Origin: Candidatus Altimarinota bacterium
GTDB lineage: Bacteria; Patescibacteriota; Gracilibacteria; BD1-5; UBA2023
Direction of reading: 5' to 3'
Length of the DNA stretch: 64,000 bases
Assembly: GCA_028713325.1 (NCBI GenBank)
Contig: JAQTON010000001.1
Location: forward strand, 470,644-534,643
Shown here piece after piece: positions 30,958 to 40,550 of the stretch; the stretch's first letter is position 1, and every line of letters begins with the position of its first letter. Both the position numbers and the translations under genes were made by a program. Below the pieces are notes generated by a model. The model ran no database searches. It had not been told where the DNA came from and saw only the letters and a list, made by a program, of their open reading frames with translations.

Positions 30958-31728
30958 TTATTTTTGATATAAATGAACATCTCTCTCGTGGGAAGCTTTG
31001 AAATAAAAATAGAGAGCAGTTCCAATAAATATCATCGGAATCGAGAGAATCTGTCCCATGGTGAGCCCGAAAGCGAGATATCCGAGTCCCACGTCGGGAG
31101 TCCGAACGAACTCGATACAGAAACGAAATATACCGTACCAGATAAGGAAACTGCTGGCGATCTTTCCCGAGAATATGTTTTTTTGTCTTAGTAAAAAAAG
31201 GATTCCGAAGAGTACGACACCTTCCAATGTCGCTTCGAGAAGGGGAGAAGGGAAGTAGGAGACTCCGTTTTTCTCGACTGCAAAAGGTCCGATATAGTTT
31301 GCAAATCCGAGAAGCTCTCCGTTGAGATAGTTCCCGATTCGTCCGAGTCCGAGTCCGATGGGGAGAATACTCGTCACGCTATCCGCGATAATCAGGAAGG
31401 ATTTCCGGTGCATCCGAGCGAAGAAAATCATTGCAAGAATCACTCCTATCACTCCGCCGTGAAAACTCATGCCTCCTTGCCAAGTATAGAGTATCTCTAC
31501 AAAATGAGCGAGATAGTAGGGAAGATTATAAAACAATACGTACCCGATCCGTCCTCCGAGAAGGACTCCGAGAAATACATACAACATGAGAGAATCAAGT
31601 TCTGATTCAGAAAGGATTTTCCGTCTCTTTAGGAGATAGTATCCGACGATAAACCCCAGAGCATACATAAGCCCATACCAGCTCGGTGCTATGTGGATTC
31701 CGAAGAGAGTGATGGAGAAGATGGACAT
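30958..31728 (-). CDS. lgt: Prolipoprotein diacylglyceryl transferase
   Basis: 256 aa, about seven membrane helices. Signature GLGRIGNYLNGELLG, the conserved His region GGMSFHGGV, and RFCIEFVRTPD. It attaches diacylglycerol to the lipobox cysteine of prolipoproteins; the matching signal peptidase LspA is at 33633, and a lipobox protein is at 40551. No UGA codon. The region 31729-32024 upstream is A/T-rich and shows no gene. Confidence 0.96.
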   Translation of the reverse strand: MSIFSITLFGIHIAPSWYGLMYALGFIVGYYLLKRRKILSESELDSLMLYVFLGVLLGGRIGYVLFYNLPYYLAHFVEILYTWQGGMSFHGGVIGVILAMIFFARMHRKSFLIIADSVTSILPIGLGLGRIGNYLNGELLGFANYIGPFAVEKNGVSYFPSPLLEATLEGVVLFGILFLLRQKNIFSGKIASSFLIWYGIFRFCIEFVRTPDVGLGYLAFGLTMGQILSIPMIFIGTALYFYFKASHERDVHLYQK

Positions 31729-32024
31729 GAAAAAATTAGTAAATCTCAGTAGTATCTTCTTTTGTTGCTCTTGTTCTTGGTAAATCGTTTCACAATTTAC
31801 TTTCTATATTCAAATTTCTCTCTATATATTTTAATCGATTTTCTATATTTTTACTGTTTGTATATGAGACAATGGTTACATAAAATAATCAAATGCACAG
31901 CATTATGACGATTCAAATTATCCATATTTTATTTTGTTTATCTATAAAAAAAGTATTAAGAACCTCTCATAGATTTTTACTGAACATATTTTGATAGTTA
32001 AAATTTAATAAGAGATACTAGATT

Positions 32025-32573
32025 TTACTTCCCCATCTCTGAAAATACCGTTGATTCTATCCCATAGAGCACCGTATCTTCCGGTTTCAAATCACTTGGG
32101 TTCACTCCCGCCTTCTTGCAGACAATCTGAAAATACTCATCAGGGCTTGATGCGACATTGGTGATGTTTGGAAGGAGGACTCCGAGAGTATTTTTGGTCT
32201 GAGAAAGGAGTATGAGCCCTTCTCTCTTCGTATCGAGTTCATTGATATTTGAGAGGATTCGACGTCCCTCTGGTCGAATCATATCGACACGGATTTGCAC
32301 ATTTGAGAGCTCATCAGGATTCTTCACTGCTTCCGCGAAACGAGGATCCCGGAGACAAAAGAGGGTATTCTCGATAAGCTCAAAAAGGGTATTCGGTTTC
32401 TTCAAGTGTATTCGCCCGCTCGAAGCGATAACACTTCCATTCTTATAGAGCGTCACAAACATGAGATTCTTGCTTGTTTCATGTTCGGTTCACGAAAGCC
32501 CGAGTTCTTCAATGGTGAGAATCTTTTTTTCCTTGAGGTAGGTCTCGAGAATGCGTCGTGCGATTTTGTGCAT
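32025..32573 (-). CDS. AMMECR1-domain protein
   Basis: 182 aa, joined across one UGA (GLS-G-TEHETSKNLMF). The AMMECR1 fold is recognised by MFVTLYKNGSVIASSGRIHL, the central LFCLRDPRFAE with NVQIRVDMI, and the C-terminal EYFQIVCKKAGVNP. The family's usual LRGCIG motif is altered to IASSGRI. Function of the family is not settled; links to radical-SAM/Memo partners are known, but neither is nearby. Confidence 0.75.
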
Positions 32574-32607
32574 AAGATTAGCGGTTAGTAGTTAGTAACT
32601 TTAGCTT

Positions 32608-32770
32608 GTCATTCCGACCGTAGTGGAGGAATCCCTTTTAATTATCGCATTGACTCGGAAATTATAAAAATTACTTATTTATAAAGAAAAATAGATTAAT
32701 GGAATTTTGCTCCATATAACTTGACTTAAAGGGATCCCTCGATTTCATTTCACTTCACTCGGGATGACAT
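32608..32770. repeat. GTCATTCCG-type inverted repeat
   Basis: Left arm begins GTCATTCCGACCGTAGTGG and right arm, inverted, GTCATCCCGAGTGAAGTG; both end near GGGATCCCTTT or AATCCCTTTT. Intergenic; resembles small palindromic repeats scattered in many bacterial genomes. Confidence 0.6.
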
Positions 32771-32788
32771 TGTGCTTTACTCGTAATT

Positions 32789-33652
32789 TTACTCAAACGT
32801 ACTCAGTTCTTTTTCTGCCCTTATCACCGCTTCCTTCTCTTCATTCTCTATCTGAGCGAAGATATCTCCGAGGTGATCGGTTCCGGTGGTGATGTAGATT
32901 TTATAGTAGATGAATTCGAACAAGAGTCGGAAGAGCGTGATGACGAAGTTTACGACGATTATCACTCCTATGAGGGAATACAGAGCACTTCTCGATGGAG
33001 AGAAGTTCATAAAAAACACGACCGAGAGGATGGAAGCAATGAAAAATCAGAGGAAACTTCCGTATATGGAGAGAAGAGCGTATCGATAGCTCGAGAGGAT
33101 TTCCGAGAGCAGGGAAGTGGCGAGGATATTTATGAGGATATGGAAGAGAAATGCAAATATGAGAAAATCCGGTTTCACGAAATTGATGTAGATATAGAGC
33201 GGGGTCACAAGGACGAAGAAAAATATCGAGAGAATCGCCATCTGTCCGAGAACCACCGATCACTGCTTATATTTTTCCGAGAAGAGGAGACGATTGAGCA
33301 CGAAAGTCACCGAGACAGTGATAAGAACCGCAAAAAATCCCACAAGCGAAAGAATATAAGGGAAGATAACGGAAGCCTGCAAGGATCCGAGAAAAACATA
33401 GGTGAAAAGGAGGGTGAACAGTCCTCACAAAAACGCCGCTGCGATGCTTCCGAGACAGGAGAGCCCGACGGAGATGACATCTATTTTTGTAGGTCCGAGT
33501 ATATCTTCATTGGAGACATCTGAAAAACTTGCACTTTGAACTCATCGTTCCGTTCCTTGTTCTCCGTACTGACTACGTACGGTTCACTCGGATACTCTCG
33601 TTTCGTCCAAATTACTTTGTTTTTGAGAAGTCTCAGTTTTGCTTTCGCTCAT
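32789..33652 (-). CDS. Integral membrane protein, unknown
   Basis: 287 aa, joined across several UGA codons, with about six membrane helices (for example MAILSIFFFVLVTPLYIYIN and LYSLIGVIIVVNFVITLFRL). The N-terminal 45 residues are polar, Ser/Gln/Glu-rich, and are encoded by copy C of the dispersed repeat (33521-33643). The Met at 33652 is the only ATG before the helices and overlaps the lspA end by 20 bp. The C-terminal tail is acidic and cytoplasmic. I do not recognise the family. Confidence 0.65.
33521..33643 (+). repeat. Dispersed repeat, copy C (inside a gene)
   Basis: Shares TCTGAAAAACT, the central CCGTAC...GTACGG hairpin, GGTTCACTCGGATACTC and TTACTTTGTTTTTGAGAAG with copy D at 47622-47745 (inverted), and the hairpin core with copies A (41833) and B (50097). 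It lies in the N-terminal coding part of the 33652 gene. Confidence 0.6.
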
Positions 33653-34073
33653 GTTTGAAATAGATGAGAAATAATAAAAACGTACCAACAGAGATAAATA
33701 TATCAGCAAAATTGAAAATTGCAAAGTATTTTACTCCGATGAAGTCGGTAACCGACCCGACAAACACTCTTTCGAGCCCGTTTGAAATTGCTCCAGAGAA
33801 AATAAATACATACGCCCACTTTGTAATCGGAAGATTTTTATATTGTTCATAACGAAAATAATACACACTGATTCCTATTATCAGAGCGATGGTCAAAACT
33901 TTCAAAATGATTCCTTCAATGGGAAATGAAAAAGCTATCCCAGTATTTCTCACGAATGAGAGTATGAGAAAATCTCCGATGATATGGATTTTAGAACTCA
34001 TGAGAAAATGCTCGAAAAAGTATTTCGATGTTTGATCGAGGAGGATGAGGAGAGTGAAAATGAAGGGGAACAT
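33633..34073 (-). CDS. lspA: Lipoprotein signal peptidase II
   Basis: 146 aa, four membrane helices. The two catalytic aspartates are visible in SVTDFIGVKYF (first) and FNFADIFISVG (second). DQTSKYFFE and VRNTGIAFSF are the usual N-terminal motifs. No UGA codon. It forms an operon with the RluD-like gene upstream and the membrane protein downstream. Confidence 0.95.
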   Translation of the reverse strand: MFPFIFTLLILLDQTSKYFFEHFLMSSKIHIIGDFLILSFVRNTGIAFSFPIEGIILKVLTIALIIGISVYYFRYEQYKNLPITKWAYVFIFSGAISNGLERVFVGSVTDFIGVKYFAIFNFADIFISVGTFLLFLIYFKHERKQN

Positions 34074-34096
34074 AGTGAAAGAATTTTAAATCTAAA

Positions 34097-35038
34097 TTAA
34101 TCCACCTTAATCTCATTCTTCTCCAACACTACCGCGATATCTTTTTTGAGCGGTGCAACGAAATCATAATCCACTCAAAAAAGATTCAGGATAAGTCTCC
34201 TCGCGTGAAGCCACTGTCGTTCGAGTCCGTATTTGACGGCGATTTCTTTATTGGCTTTCTCGTTTCCATAGACCTTGTCTCCAACAATCGGGTACCCGAT
34301 GGCGGACATATGGACGCGAATCTGGTGCGTGCGTCCCGTGAAAAGCTCGATTTCGAGAAGCGAGTACTTGTTGTCGATATGATTGAGGAGGGTGAATTTT
34401 GTTCGGGCAAGTTTGGGATTGACCGGATTTTCGGTGGTCATCCGCTTTCGGTCATGGGAATCTCGTCCGATGAATGACTCGATCATCCCTTCTTGGTCCT
34501 TCACGAGTCCAAGAACGACCGCGTAATAGAACTTCCGTATCTTCCTGTCTGCCATCTTCTTCTGGAGTTCCCGCATAGAACGGTCGTTCTTTGCGACGAG
34601 GATGAGTCCGCTCGTATCCTTGTCGAGCCTATGGACGATTCCCGGGCGTTCCACTCCGTTGATAACCGAGAGATTCCCAAAGTGGTGAAGGAGTGCGTTC
34701 ACGAGAGTTCCCGTATTTCCAAATTCTCCGGGAACGGTGTGGGTATTCACCCGAGGTTCTTTGCTGATGACCGCGAAGTCGGGGTTGTCGAAGATAATCT
34801 CCAGATTCATATCTTCCGCCACAAGAGATGATTTCTCGGTTTCGAATTCCAGTTCGAGAACATCTCGAGCTCTGACTCTCTTATTGCTGTCCAATATCTT
34901 TCCATTCACCGTGAGATATCCCTTTTCTATAAGCTTTTGCATGTAGGATCGCGAATGCTCAGGAAAAAGGGCCGATAGATACATATCGACCCTTCGGATT
35001 TCCTGTTTGGGTATAAATATAGAGAATTGGGTTTTCAT
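34097..35038 (-). CDS. rluD: RluD/RluC-type 23S rRNA pseudouridine synthase
   Basis: 313 aa. An N-terminal S4-like domain (RRVDMYLSALFPEHSRSYMQ) is followed by the catalytic core GIVHRLDKDTSGLILVAK with the nucleophile Asp after HRL. LFTGRTHQIRVHMSAIGYPI is the second family motif. One UGA near the C-terminus (LNLF-G-VDYDF). The start at 35038 (TTTCTATG) is preferred, since earlier in-frame Met codons add an unrelated hydrophobic stretch. The exact rRNA target is not predictable, hence RluA-family would be the safe name. Confidence 0.9.
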
Positions 35039-35045
35039 AGAAATA

Positions 35046-35480
35046 TTAAGCAGCTTTTTGTTCATCGGGAAGAATATCCCATGCACCTTTCGTTCAATCC
35101 ATAGGTTCTCAGAGAACGAGAATAGAAAAAACATCCGAATCGTATCCGAGAAAATCAAATTTTCTTACCCATTCCGGATCTCTTCTCATTTCCGTTTCGA
35201 GTTTAACGTAATCGATATCTCCGTTGTTTCTTTTTGAAAATCATTCTTTATATTCTCTTATTTCAGAATAGATAATCTGTTCTGTTTTCAGATATTCTTT
35301 GAAAAAAATATCTTCCTCAAGACTTGAATTCATCAAAGCATCGATAATTTGTGAAGATATTTGAGAAGTATTCTCAATAGTCGCAGAAACGGCATCTGTT
35401 CATTTAATACCATTATTCGTTCCTTTTTCTTCGTCACAGATAATGTTTATAACTTCCACTAGTGTAAGTGATTCTGGCAT
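35046..35480 (-). CDS. Unknown protein, 144 aa
   Basis: Visible only if four UGA codons are read as Gly (GIKGTDAV, YKEGFSK, LVLGEPMDGTKG). Starts MPESLTLVEVINIICDEEKG and ends WDILPDEQKAA. Soluble, helical N-terminus, acidic. It fills the space between ndk and the RluD-like gene with 7-23 bp gaps on the same strand, which supports it as a real gene. No family recognised. Confidence 0.6.
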
Positions 35481-35503
35481 AGTATTTTTTGTTAAAAATA
35501 AAA

Positions 35504-35944
35504 TTATGCAGCAAGCTCTCGTCCGTACGTGAAGAGTTCATTTTCCTTGAAAAATCGTGCTATTTCGACAGTACCGGCTTCTTCACTATCGGAAGAATGG
35601 ATGATATTGTTGTCGATATTCTTCGCGAAATCTCCACGAATCGTTCCGGGAAGTGCATCGGCGGGATTGGTTGCTCCACACATGGTTCGAACTACTTTGA
35701 TGGCATCATGTCCTTCGATGGCAATAGCAACGATGGGGCCCGACATCATGAATCCAGCCAAGAATTTATAAAATCCTTTTGATACGTGATCGGAATAATG
35801 GGAATCACAAAGTGATTGATCCATCTGAAGCATCTTAAGTCCAATAACTTTAAGACCCTTTTGTTCGAAACGAGCAAGAATAGTGCCGATAAGTGATTTC
35901 TGAATGGTATCCGGTTTCAAAAGTACCAATGTTTTTTGAGACAT
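35504..35944 (-). CDS. ndk: Nucleoside diphosphate kinase
   Basis: 146 aa. TLVLLKPDTIQKSLIG, the catalytic His in NNIIHSSDSEEAG, and YSDHVSKGFY are family motifs. The usual HGSDS reads HSSDS here. It moves phosphate between nucleoside di- and triphosphates and complements ribonucleotide reductase. The start is set at the Met of MSQKTLVLL (35944); in-frame sequence upstream runs into the tRNA gene and is not expected to be translated. Confidence 0.95.
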   Translation of the reverse strand: MSQKTLVLLKPDTIQKSLIGTILARFEQKGLKVIGLKMLQMDQSLCDSHYSDHVSKGFYKFLAGFMMSGPIVAIAIEGHDAIKVVRTMCGATNPADALPGTIRGDFAKNIDNNIIHSSDSEEAGTVEIARFFKENELFTYGRELAA

Positions 35945-36092
35945 AAAAATAAGTGAAAAATAATAAAGTATGCGCATTATATAAAAACCGATAGGAAAGG
36001 CAAGTTTTAAACCGAAAAAACTTTGACTTTCCGAGCTTTTTTCATAGAATACCGGTCGCTCAAGTCGATGATAGTATCGATTTACCACTTTT

Positions 36093-36171
36093 GCGGGGGT
36101 AACATAACTGAGTGAGTGTACTAAGGCTTCAACCCTTGGGTGTGTCGGTTCGAACCCGATTCCCCGCTCCA
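36093..36171 (+). tRNA. trnG(uca): tRNA-Gly with anticodon UCA (decodes UGA)
   Basis: Cloverleaf: acceptor GCGGGGG (36093-36099) with TCCCCGC (36161-36167), discriminator T73 at 36168, CCA encoded (36169-36171). T arm GTCGG-TTCGAAC-CCGAT (36144-36160). Anticodon stem TAAGG / CCTTG with loop CTTCAAC, anticodon TCA at 36129-36131. D arm ACAT / GTGT (36102-36105, 36116-36119). U73, the G1-C72, C2-G71 and G3-C70 pairs and C35 fit bacterial glycine identity. This is the tRNA that lets UGA mean glycine. Oddities: no GG in the D loop (AACTGAGTGA), so the G19-C56 tertiary pair is missing. Confidence 0.93.
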
Positions 36172-36219
36172 TAATTTTAGGAAACATCAGAAGAATATTT
36201 TCTCATTCATATTTTTTAC

Positions 36220-36297
36220 GCAGCCGTAGTTCAGTTGGATTAGAATGCCTCCCTGCGAAGGAGGAGGTCACTGGTTCGAGCCCAGTCGGTTGCACCA
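36220..36297 (+). tRNA. trnR(gcg): tRNA-Arg with anticodon GCG
   Basis: Acceptor GCAGCCG (36220-36226) pairs with CGGTTGC (36287-36293); A73, CCA encoded. Anticodon arm CCTCC-CTGCGAA-GGAGG, anticodon GCG at 36255-36257. T arm ACTGG-TTCGAGC-CCAGT. D loop with the normal GG. Most bacteria read CGU/CGC/CGA with ACG modified to ICG; a GCG anticodon is unusual. It lies 48 bp after tRNA-Gly and may be co-transcribed. Confidence 0.93.
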
Positions 36298-36330
36298 TAT
36301 AAAGTCATTAAAATATTTTTCGCCCATCTT

Positions 36331-36663
36331 ATGGCAAATTCACACGGACTCACACCAAGGCTTGTCAAAAAACAAGCAGCCGCACGCAAGCTTTCCAAAG
36401 GAAAAAAGAAGGCACTTCTTGCGTACACGGGGAATGAGAGCAAAGAAACCCGATATAATCTCAGTTATAAAAAACGGACGCACTATTTTCAGAACAAACA
36501 AGCCTTTCCTCCGAAAAAACTTCCGAGTAAGAATGTCGATACGCTTATAGAAATGGGAATTATTGATGATCGTGGATTTTTCCGGAAAGGAAAGAAAAAG
36601 AACTACATCACCAAACGAATGACTGATCAAAAGGGGATGGATTTCTATGGATTACCCAGATAA
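36331..36663 (+). CDS. Small very basic protein, 110 aa
   Basis: Lys/Arg-rich (about one residue in three), beginning MANSHGLTPRLVKKQAAARK, with several GKKK clusters and a C-terminal RMTDQKGMDFYGLPR. No membrane segment. The composition suggests an RNA- or ribosome-binding protein, but no ribosomal protein family was recognised. It follows the two tRNA genes by 33 bp and could share their transcript. No UGA codon. Confidence 0.7.
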   Translation: MANSHGLTPRLVKKQAAARKLSKGKKKALLAYTGNESKETRYNLSYKKRTHYFQNKQAFPPKKLPSKNVDTLIEMGIIDDRGFFRKGKKKNYITKRMTDQKGMDFYGLPR

Positions 36664-36692
36664 ATATGTCTTAGTATTAATCCCAAAACTCT

Positions 36693-36914
36693 ATGTTATG
36701 AGAAATCACTCCAACTACCGATGCTAGCCTTACGCCAGAAGATGAATTATTTATCCTTGTAAACGGACATCCTCAGTATTCTGCGGCGTGGGCAAAAAAT
36801 TGCCCGACAGAAGCAGAGAACCTCATAAATGAGATACGGGCTGCTCATAATTTACGATGAGTTGCTTATCAGCTTGTATCTACTCGGGAAAAAATTCTTC
36901 ATTCGTTAGGTTAA
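36693..36914 (+). CDS. Small unknown protein, 73 aa
   Basis: Reads through two UGA codons (ML-G-EITPT and NLR-G-VAYQL). Sequence features: LTPEDELFILVNGHPQYSAA, helical C-terminus, two Cys-free halves apart from one Cys. 29 bp after the basic protein on the same strand. No family recognised. Confidence 0.5.
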
Positions 36915-37031
36915 ATAAAGAACGGAGATTCCCAGCTTTTCAAAGAAGGGATAAGAATGCTTCGTTCATAAAAAAATACGCGATAATTTCGAAAAACCAA
37001 AAAATCTCTATTATTTTCTTTCTATAACACC

Positions 37032-37538
37032 ATGTCTCAACTCGATGCACCGAAAGCAGGCGATACTATCGCTAATATAGAAACAACCCTCGGAACCATT
37101 AAAGTAAAACTTTTTGTACAGGAAACACCGAAAACGTGTGCCAACTTTATCGCTCTCGCAAACAAAGGCTATTACGACGGAATTATCTTCCATCGTGTAA
37201 TCCGTGAATTTATGATCCAAGGTGGTGACCCGACCGGTACCGGAATGGGCGGAGAAAGTATTTATGGACAAGAGTTCGAGGATGAATTCGCACCGGGACT
37301 CACACATGTAAAATGAGCACTTTCCATGGCGAATGCCGGACCAAACACAAACGGAAGTCAGTTTTTTATCGTTCATGCAAAGTCGACTCCTCATCTGAAT
37401 CGTCACCACTCGGTTTTCGGACAAACGTACGAAGGAATGGATATCGTAGATGTCATAGCGAATGTAAAAGCCGATCGAAGTGATAAACCTTTGACCGATG
37501 TAGTGATCCTCTCTCTGACGATAAAAGAGCTCCAATAA
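37032..37538 (+). CDS. Cyclophilin-type peptidyl-prolyl cis-trans isomerase
   Basis: 168 aa, single domain, no signal peptide, so cytosolic. [19 protein letters not shown] carries the catalytic Arg and the conserved [20 protein letters not shown] is the second signature. The UGA at 37315-37317 gives [11 protein letters not shown], where the family nearly always has Gly before T/A-L-S/A-M-A: one of the clearest proofs of UGA = Gly. Confidence 0.97.
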
Positions 37539-37545
37539 TTCTCAT

Positions 37546-37588
37546 AAAAAATAATCCCATCCGATTGAAAGAGATGGGATTATTTTTT
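37546..37588. terminator. Bidirectional terminator between cyclophilin and uvrC
   Basis: 12-bp stem AATAATCCCATC / GATGGGATTATT flanked by A and T runs; lies between convergent genes. Confidence 0.9.
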
Positions 37589-37597
37589 ATTTGTAAA

Positions 37598-39457
37598 TTA
37601 CACCAATCCGTGTTCTTTCAATGTCTCCATCTGTCTTTTTGTCAAAACTTTCTCGATATCCTCTCGTGGAATGTTCTGAAGATTGTCGATACTTCCAGCG
37701 AGTTTCAGTATATTCTTTCGTGCAACCGGACCGAATCCGGGAAGTTCCTCGAGGATATTTTTCTTCATCGCTTTGCTTCGAGCACTTCTATTGAATCCTA
37801 TCGCGAATCTATGAGACTCATCCCGTATCTTTTGGAGAAGCATGAGTTCCATAGAACCTTTTTCAAAAAGGATGGGGTCTTTTTGAAAGGGCACGAATAT
37901 CTCCTCTTCGCGTTTCGCGATTGAGCACAAATAAGGGAGAACTACCGGATTTTTTCATTCGCAGGCTCAATACATAGCCTCGAGAGCAGAAGAAAGTTGC
38001 CCCTTCCCACCATCGATAATAATCATATCGGGAAAGTTATTCTGCTCGATACCTTCCAGGATACGTCTGTAAAGAACTTCTCGAATGGATGCAAAATCAT
38101 CGATCATTCCCGGTTGAAGCGTCTTGATTTTATATTTTCGATACCGGGAAGTTTCGCTTTTCCCGTTCACGATAACCGATCGTGAAGCGACAGTGAATTG
38201 ACCATGAGTATGAGAGATATCATAGCATTCAAATACCATTTCTCATTTCTTCTTCGCTCCATATCCCAACCGCTCCAGTATATGAACCTGCGTCATTCTC
38301 GTCGGAGTTTTAATCGCAAGCGAGTGCATTTTTTCACGTTCGGCAAACGAGAGAAGATTATATTCGGTAAAACGGAGGATGTCTATTTTCGGACCTATTT
38401 TCGGACATTCGATTTCTCGCTTTTTTTCCATGAGTGCTTGAAATAGGACGATATCCTCCAGTTCTTTTTTGAGAAGGATTTTCACGCTTACGGGAATATC
38501 TTCTGTCAAATAGCGTTTTGCGAGAAAAACCCTGAGTACTTCTTCCGGGGTTTCTTCGAGATTATTTTCCACTTCCATCTGGGATACTCCCACTATGTGT
38601 CATGACCTGATTTCCGTGAATCCTAAAAAGTTTTTGCCATACTTTTCTACGGAGACTATCGCGTCATAGTCCCCGGGAATGCTATCTCTGGCTATTTGTT
38701 TCGTTCCGAGTTTTTCAATCTGTTCGATTTGAAGTTTCAATTTTTGGGCTTCTTCAAATTCCAGTTTTTTGGCTTTTTCCTGCATCTTTTTTCGGAGCTC
38801 TTCAATGACCGCAATGCTTTTTCCCGAAAGAAATTGCTTCAGAGAAGCAATGTTATCTCCGTATATTTTTATCTTTTCCTCCTCAAGCAGGCATGGTGCC
38901 GGACAAAGCCCGATGGAGTAATCCAGACATGGAATGCTTTTCCCTGCCTTATTTCCAATATATATTTTCCCGTCTCGTTCCATGAATTCCACATGACAGC
39001 TCCGAATTCCAAAAGTGCGTCTCAGGATCTTAAGAATCTCCGTCACATTCGCCCCGGCAGTATAGGGACCAAAATATATTCAAGAGTCCTTTTTATTGCG
39101 GGTTTTTATGACTTCCGGAACCATACCGGAAGTGATGTGAATATAGGCGAGATTCTTCCCGTCCTTCATGAGGATATTGTATTTCGGTTGTTTTTCTTTA
39201 ATCAGATTTGTCTCCAGTACGAGTGCCTCGAGATCATTTCTGGTCTCAATAATCTCGATATCCAGCACCTGCTTTATCAGAGATTGTTTTGCAAAATTCA
39301 ATCTTTTTTCATCACTCCAGTAAGAACTCACTCTGGAGTGAAGATTCACCGATTTTCCCACGTAAATAATCGTTCACTCTTTATTTTTCATGCAATACAC
39401 CCCCGGAGAAAAGGGGAGAGTAGCGATGATTTCCAGTATATGAACAGGGGTTTTCAT
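37598..39457 (-). CDS. uvrC: Excinuclease ABC subunit C
   Basis: 619 aa, joined across six UGA codons. N-terminal GIY-YIG nuclease: FSPGVYCMKNKEGTIIYVGK (Gly of EGT is UGA) and SVNLHSRVSSYW. UVR domain about residues 190-230 (KKMQEKAKKLEFEEAQKLKL). C-terminal RNase H-like nuclease with YDISHTHGQFTVAS and IIIDGGKGQLSSA. Final helix-hairpin-helix ELPGFGPVARKNILKLAGS. It makes the dual incisions of nucleotide-excision repair with UvrA/UvrB, which are not in the window. Confidence 0.97.
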
Positions 39458-39530
39458 TGGGAAATATATTTGCAAAATAGAAGTTTTTTCTTATATTCAT
39501 TCTTCATTCTTAATTTTTAGTTATCTATTT

Positions 39531-39980
39531 ATGGGTATTTTCAGTTTTTTCTCCGATTCAAAATCTGAGAATAATAAAAGCCATCTCAAGAACCTCATAT
39601 CTGTTGCCATGTCTGACGGAAGTATGGATACAAATGAAGCAAAGGCTCTTCTTTCCGTTGCAACGAGACTTGGCATCACTGAGATAGATGTACGCCAGAT
39701 GGTTACAGATTATCGTGACATCAAGTTTATCCTTCCAAAGGATCGAAAGGATCGTATTCAACAGTTCTGGGATCTCATTATGATTATCCTTGCGGACGGA
39801 AAAATCGAAGAACACGAGATGAAGATTTTCGAAAACTTTGCCGCAAAACTTGGTATCCGAAAAGCTATTACATCAGGCCTTGTTCGTAAGTTTGCGGAAT
39901 GGACTACCAAAAAGGAACCGCTCGGTGCATTCAAGTGAGAATTCATAGAACTTCTTACCGACACTCATTCATGGGAATAA
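39531..39980 (+). CDS. TerB-domain protein
   Basis: 149 aa, joined across one UGA (GAFK-G-EFIELL). The two characteristic acidic repeats are ISVAMSDGSMDTNEAKALLS and IIMILADGKIEEHEMKIFEN, each with the D-G-x2-x2-E pattern of the all-helical TerB fold. The N-terminus MGIFSFFSDSKSENN is hydrophobic and short. The last 26 bp overlap the 3' end of the convergent pth gene. Role unknown; TerB proteins are linked to membrane stress. Confidence 0.75.
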
Positions 39981-40509
39981 GATTTCCTGTCCATTTTTCT
40001 ACACTCTCGCAAGCCTCCTCGAAAACCGCTTCTTGGAGGTTTTTCTTCTCCTCGCTCGAAAATTTCGAGAGTACCCAATCCGCGACATCGTAGCGGTCGT
40101 CTCGTCCTATTCCTATTTTGAGCCGAGCGAATTCCTCGGTTCCGAGAAGTGCGGCAATGGATTTGAGCCCATTCTGTCCGCCGGAACTCCCTTTTTCCCG
40201 AAGTCGAATCTTCCCGAAATCCATGTCGATATCATCGGAGAGTACGAGAATATTTTCCCGTGGAATCTTATAAAAATTCACGAGAGAAATAACGGATTCT
40301 CCCGAGAGATTCATATAAGTCATTGGTTTCAAGAGGATGACTTTCTCTCCTTTTATGGCTCCTTCTGAGATAATCCCCTTGAATTTCGAGTCCTTCCAGT
40401 CCTCGAATCCCCACTTATCACGAAGATACTCGACGAAAAGAAACCCGACATTGTGTCGGGTGTTTGCATATTCTTTTCCGGGATTACCGAGTCAAACGAT
40501 GAGTTTCAT
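39955..40509 (-). CDS. pth: Peptidyl-tRNA hydrolase
   Basis: 184 aa. Starts MKLIVGLGNPGKEYANTRHN, the family hallmark; the first Gly of VGLGNPG is UGA, again an invariant position. The catalytic His lies in TRHNVGF and the Asp in LVLSDDIDMDFGKIRLR. GSSGGQNGLKSIAALLGT is the second motif. It recycles tRNA from dropped-off peptidyl-tRNA. The 3' end overlaps the TerB gene on the other strand. Confidence 0.97.
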
Positions 40510-40550
40510 TTTTTATGAGATGTTAGAATTTGTCTATTCGCTGTAAACCA

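Noticed and set aside
32873..33523. Charged 216-residue plus-strand frame (Glu/Arg/His-rich)
   Set aside because: Opposite to the membrane protein at 32789-33652, which has clear helices and operon context; the composition is that of an antisense of hydrophobic codons.
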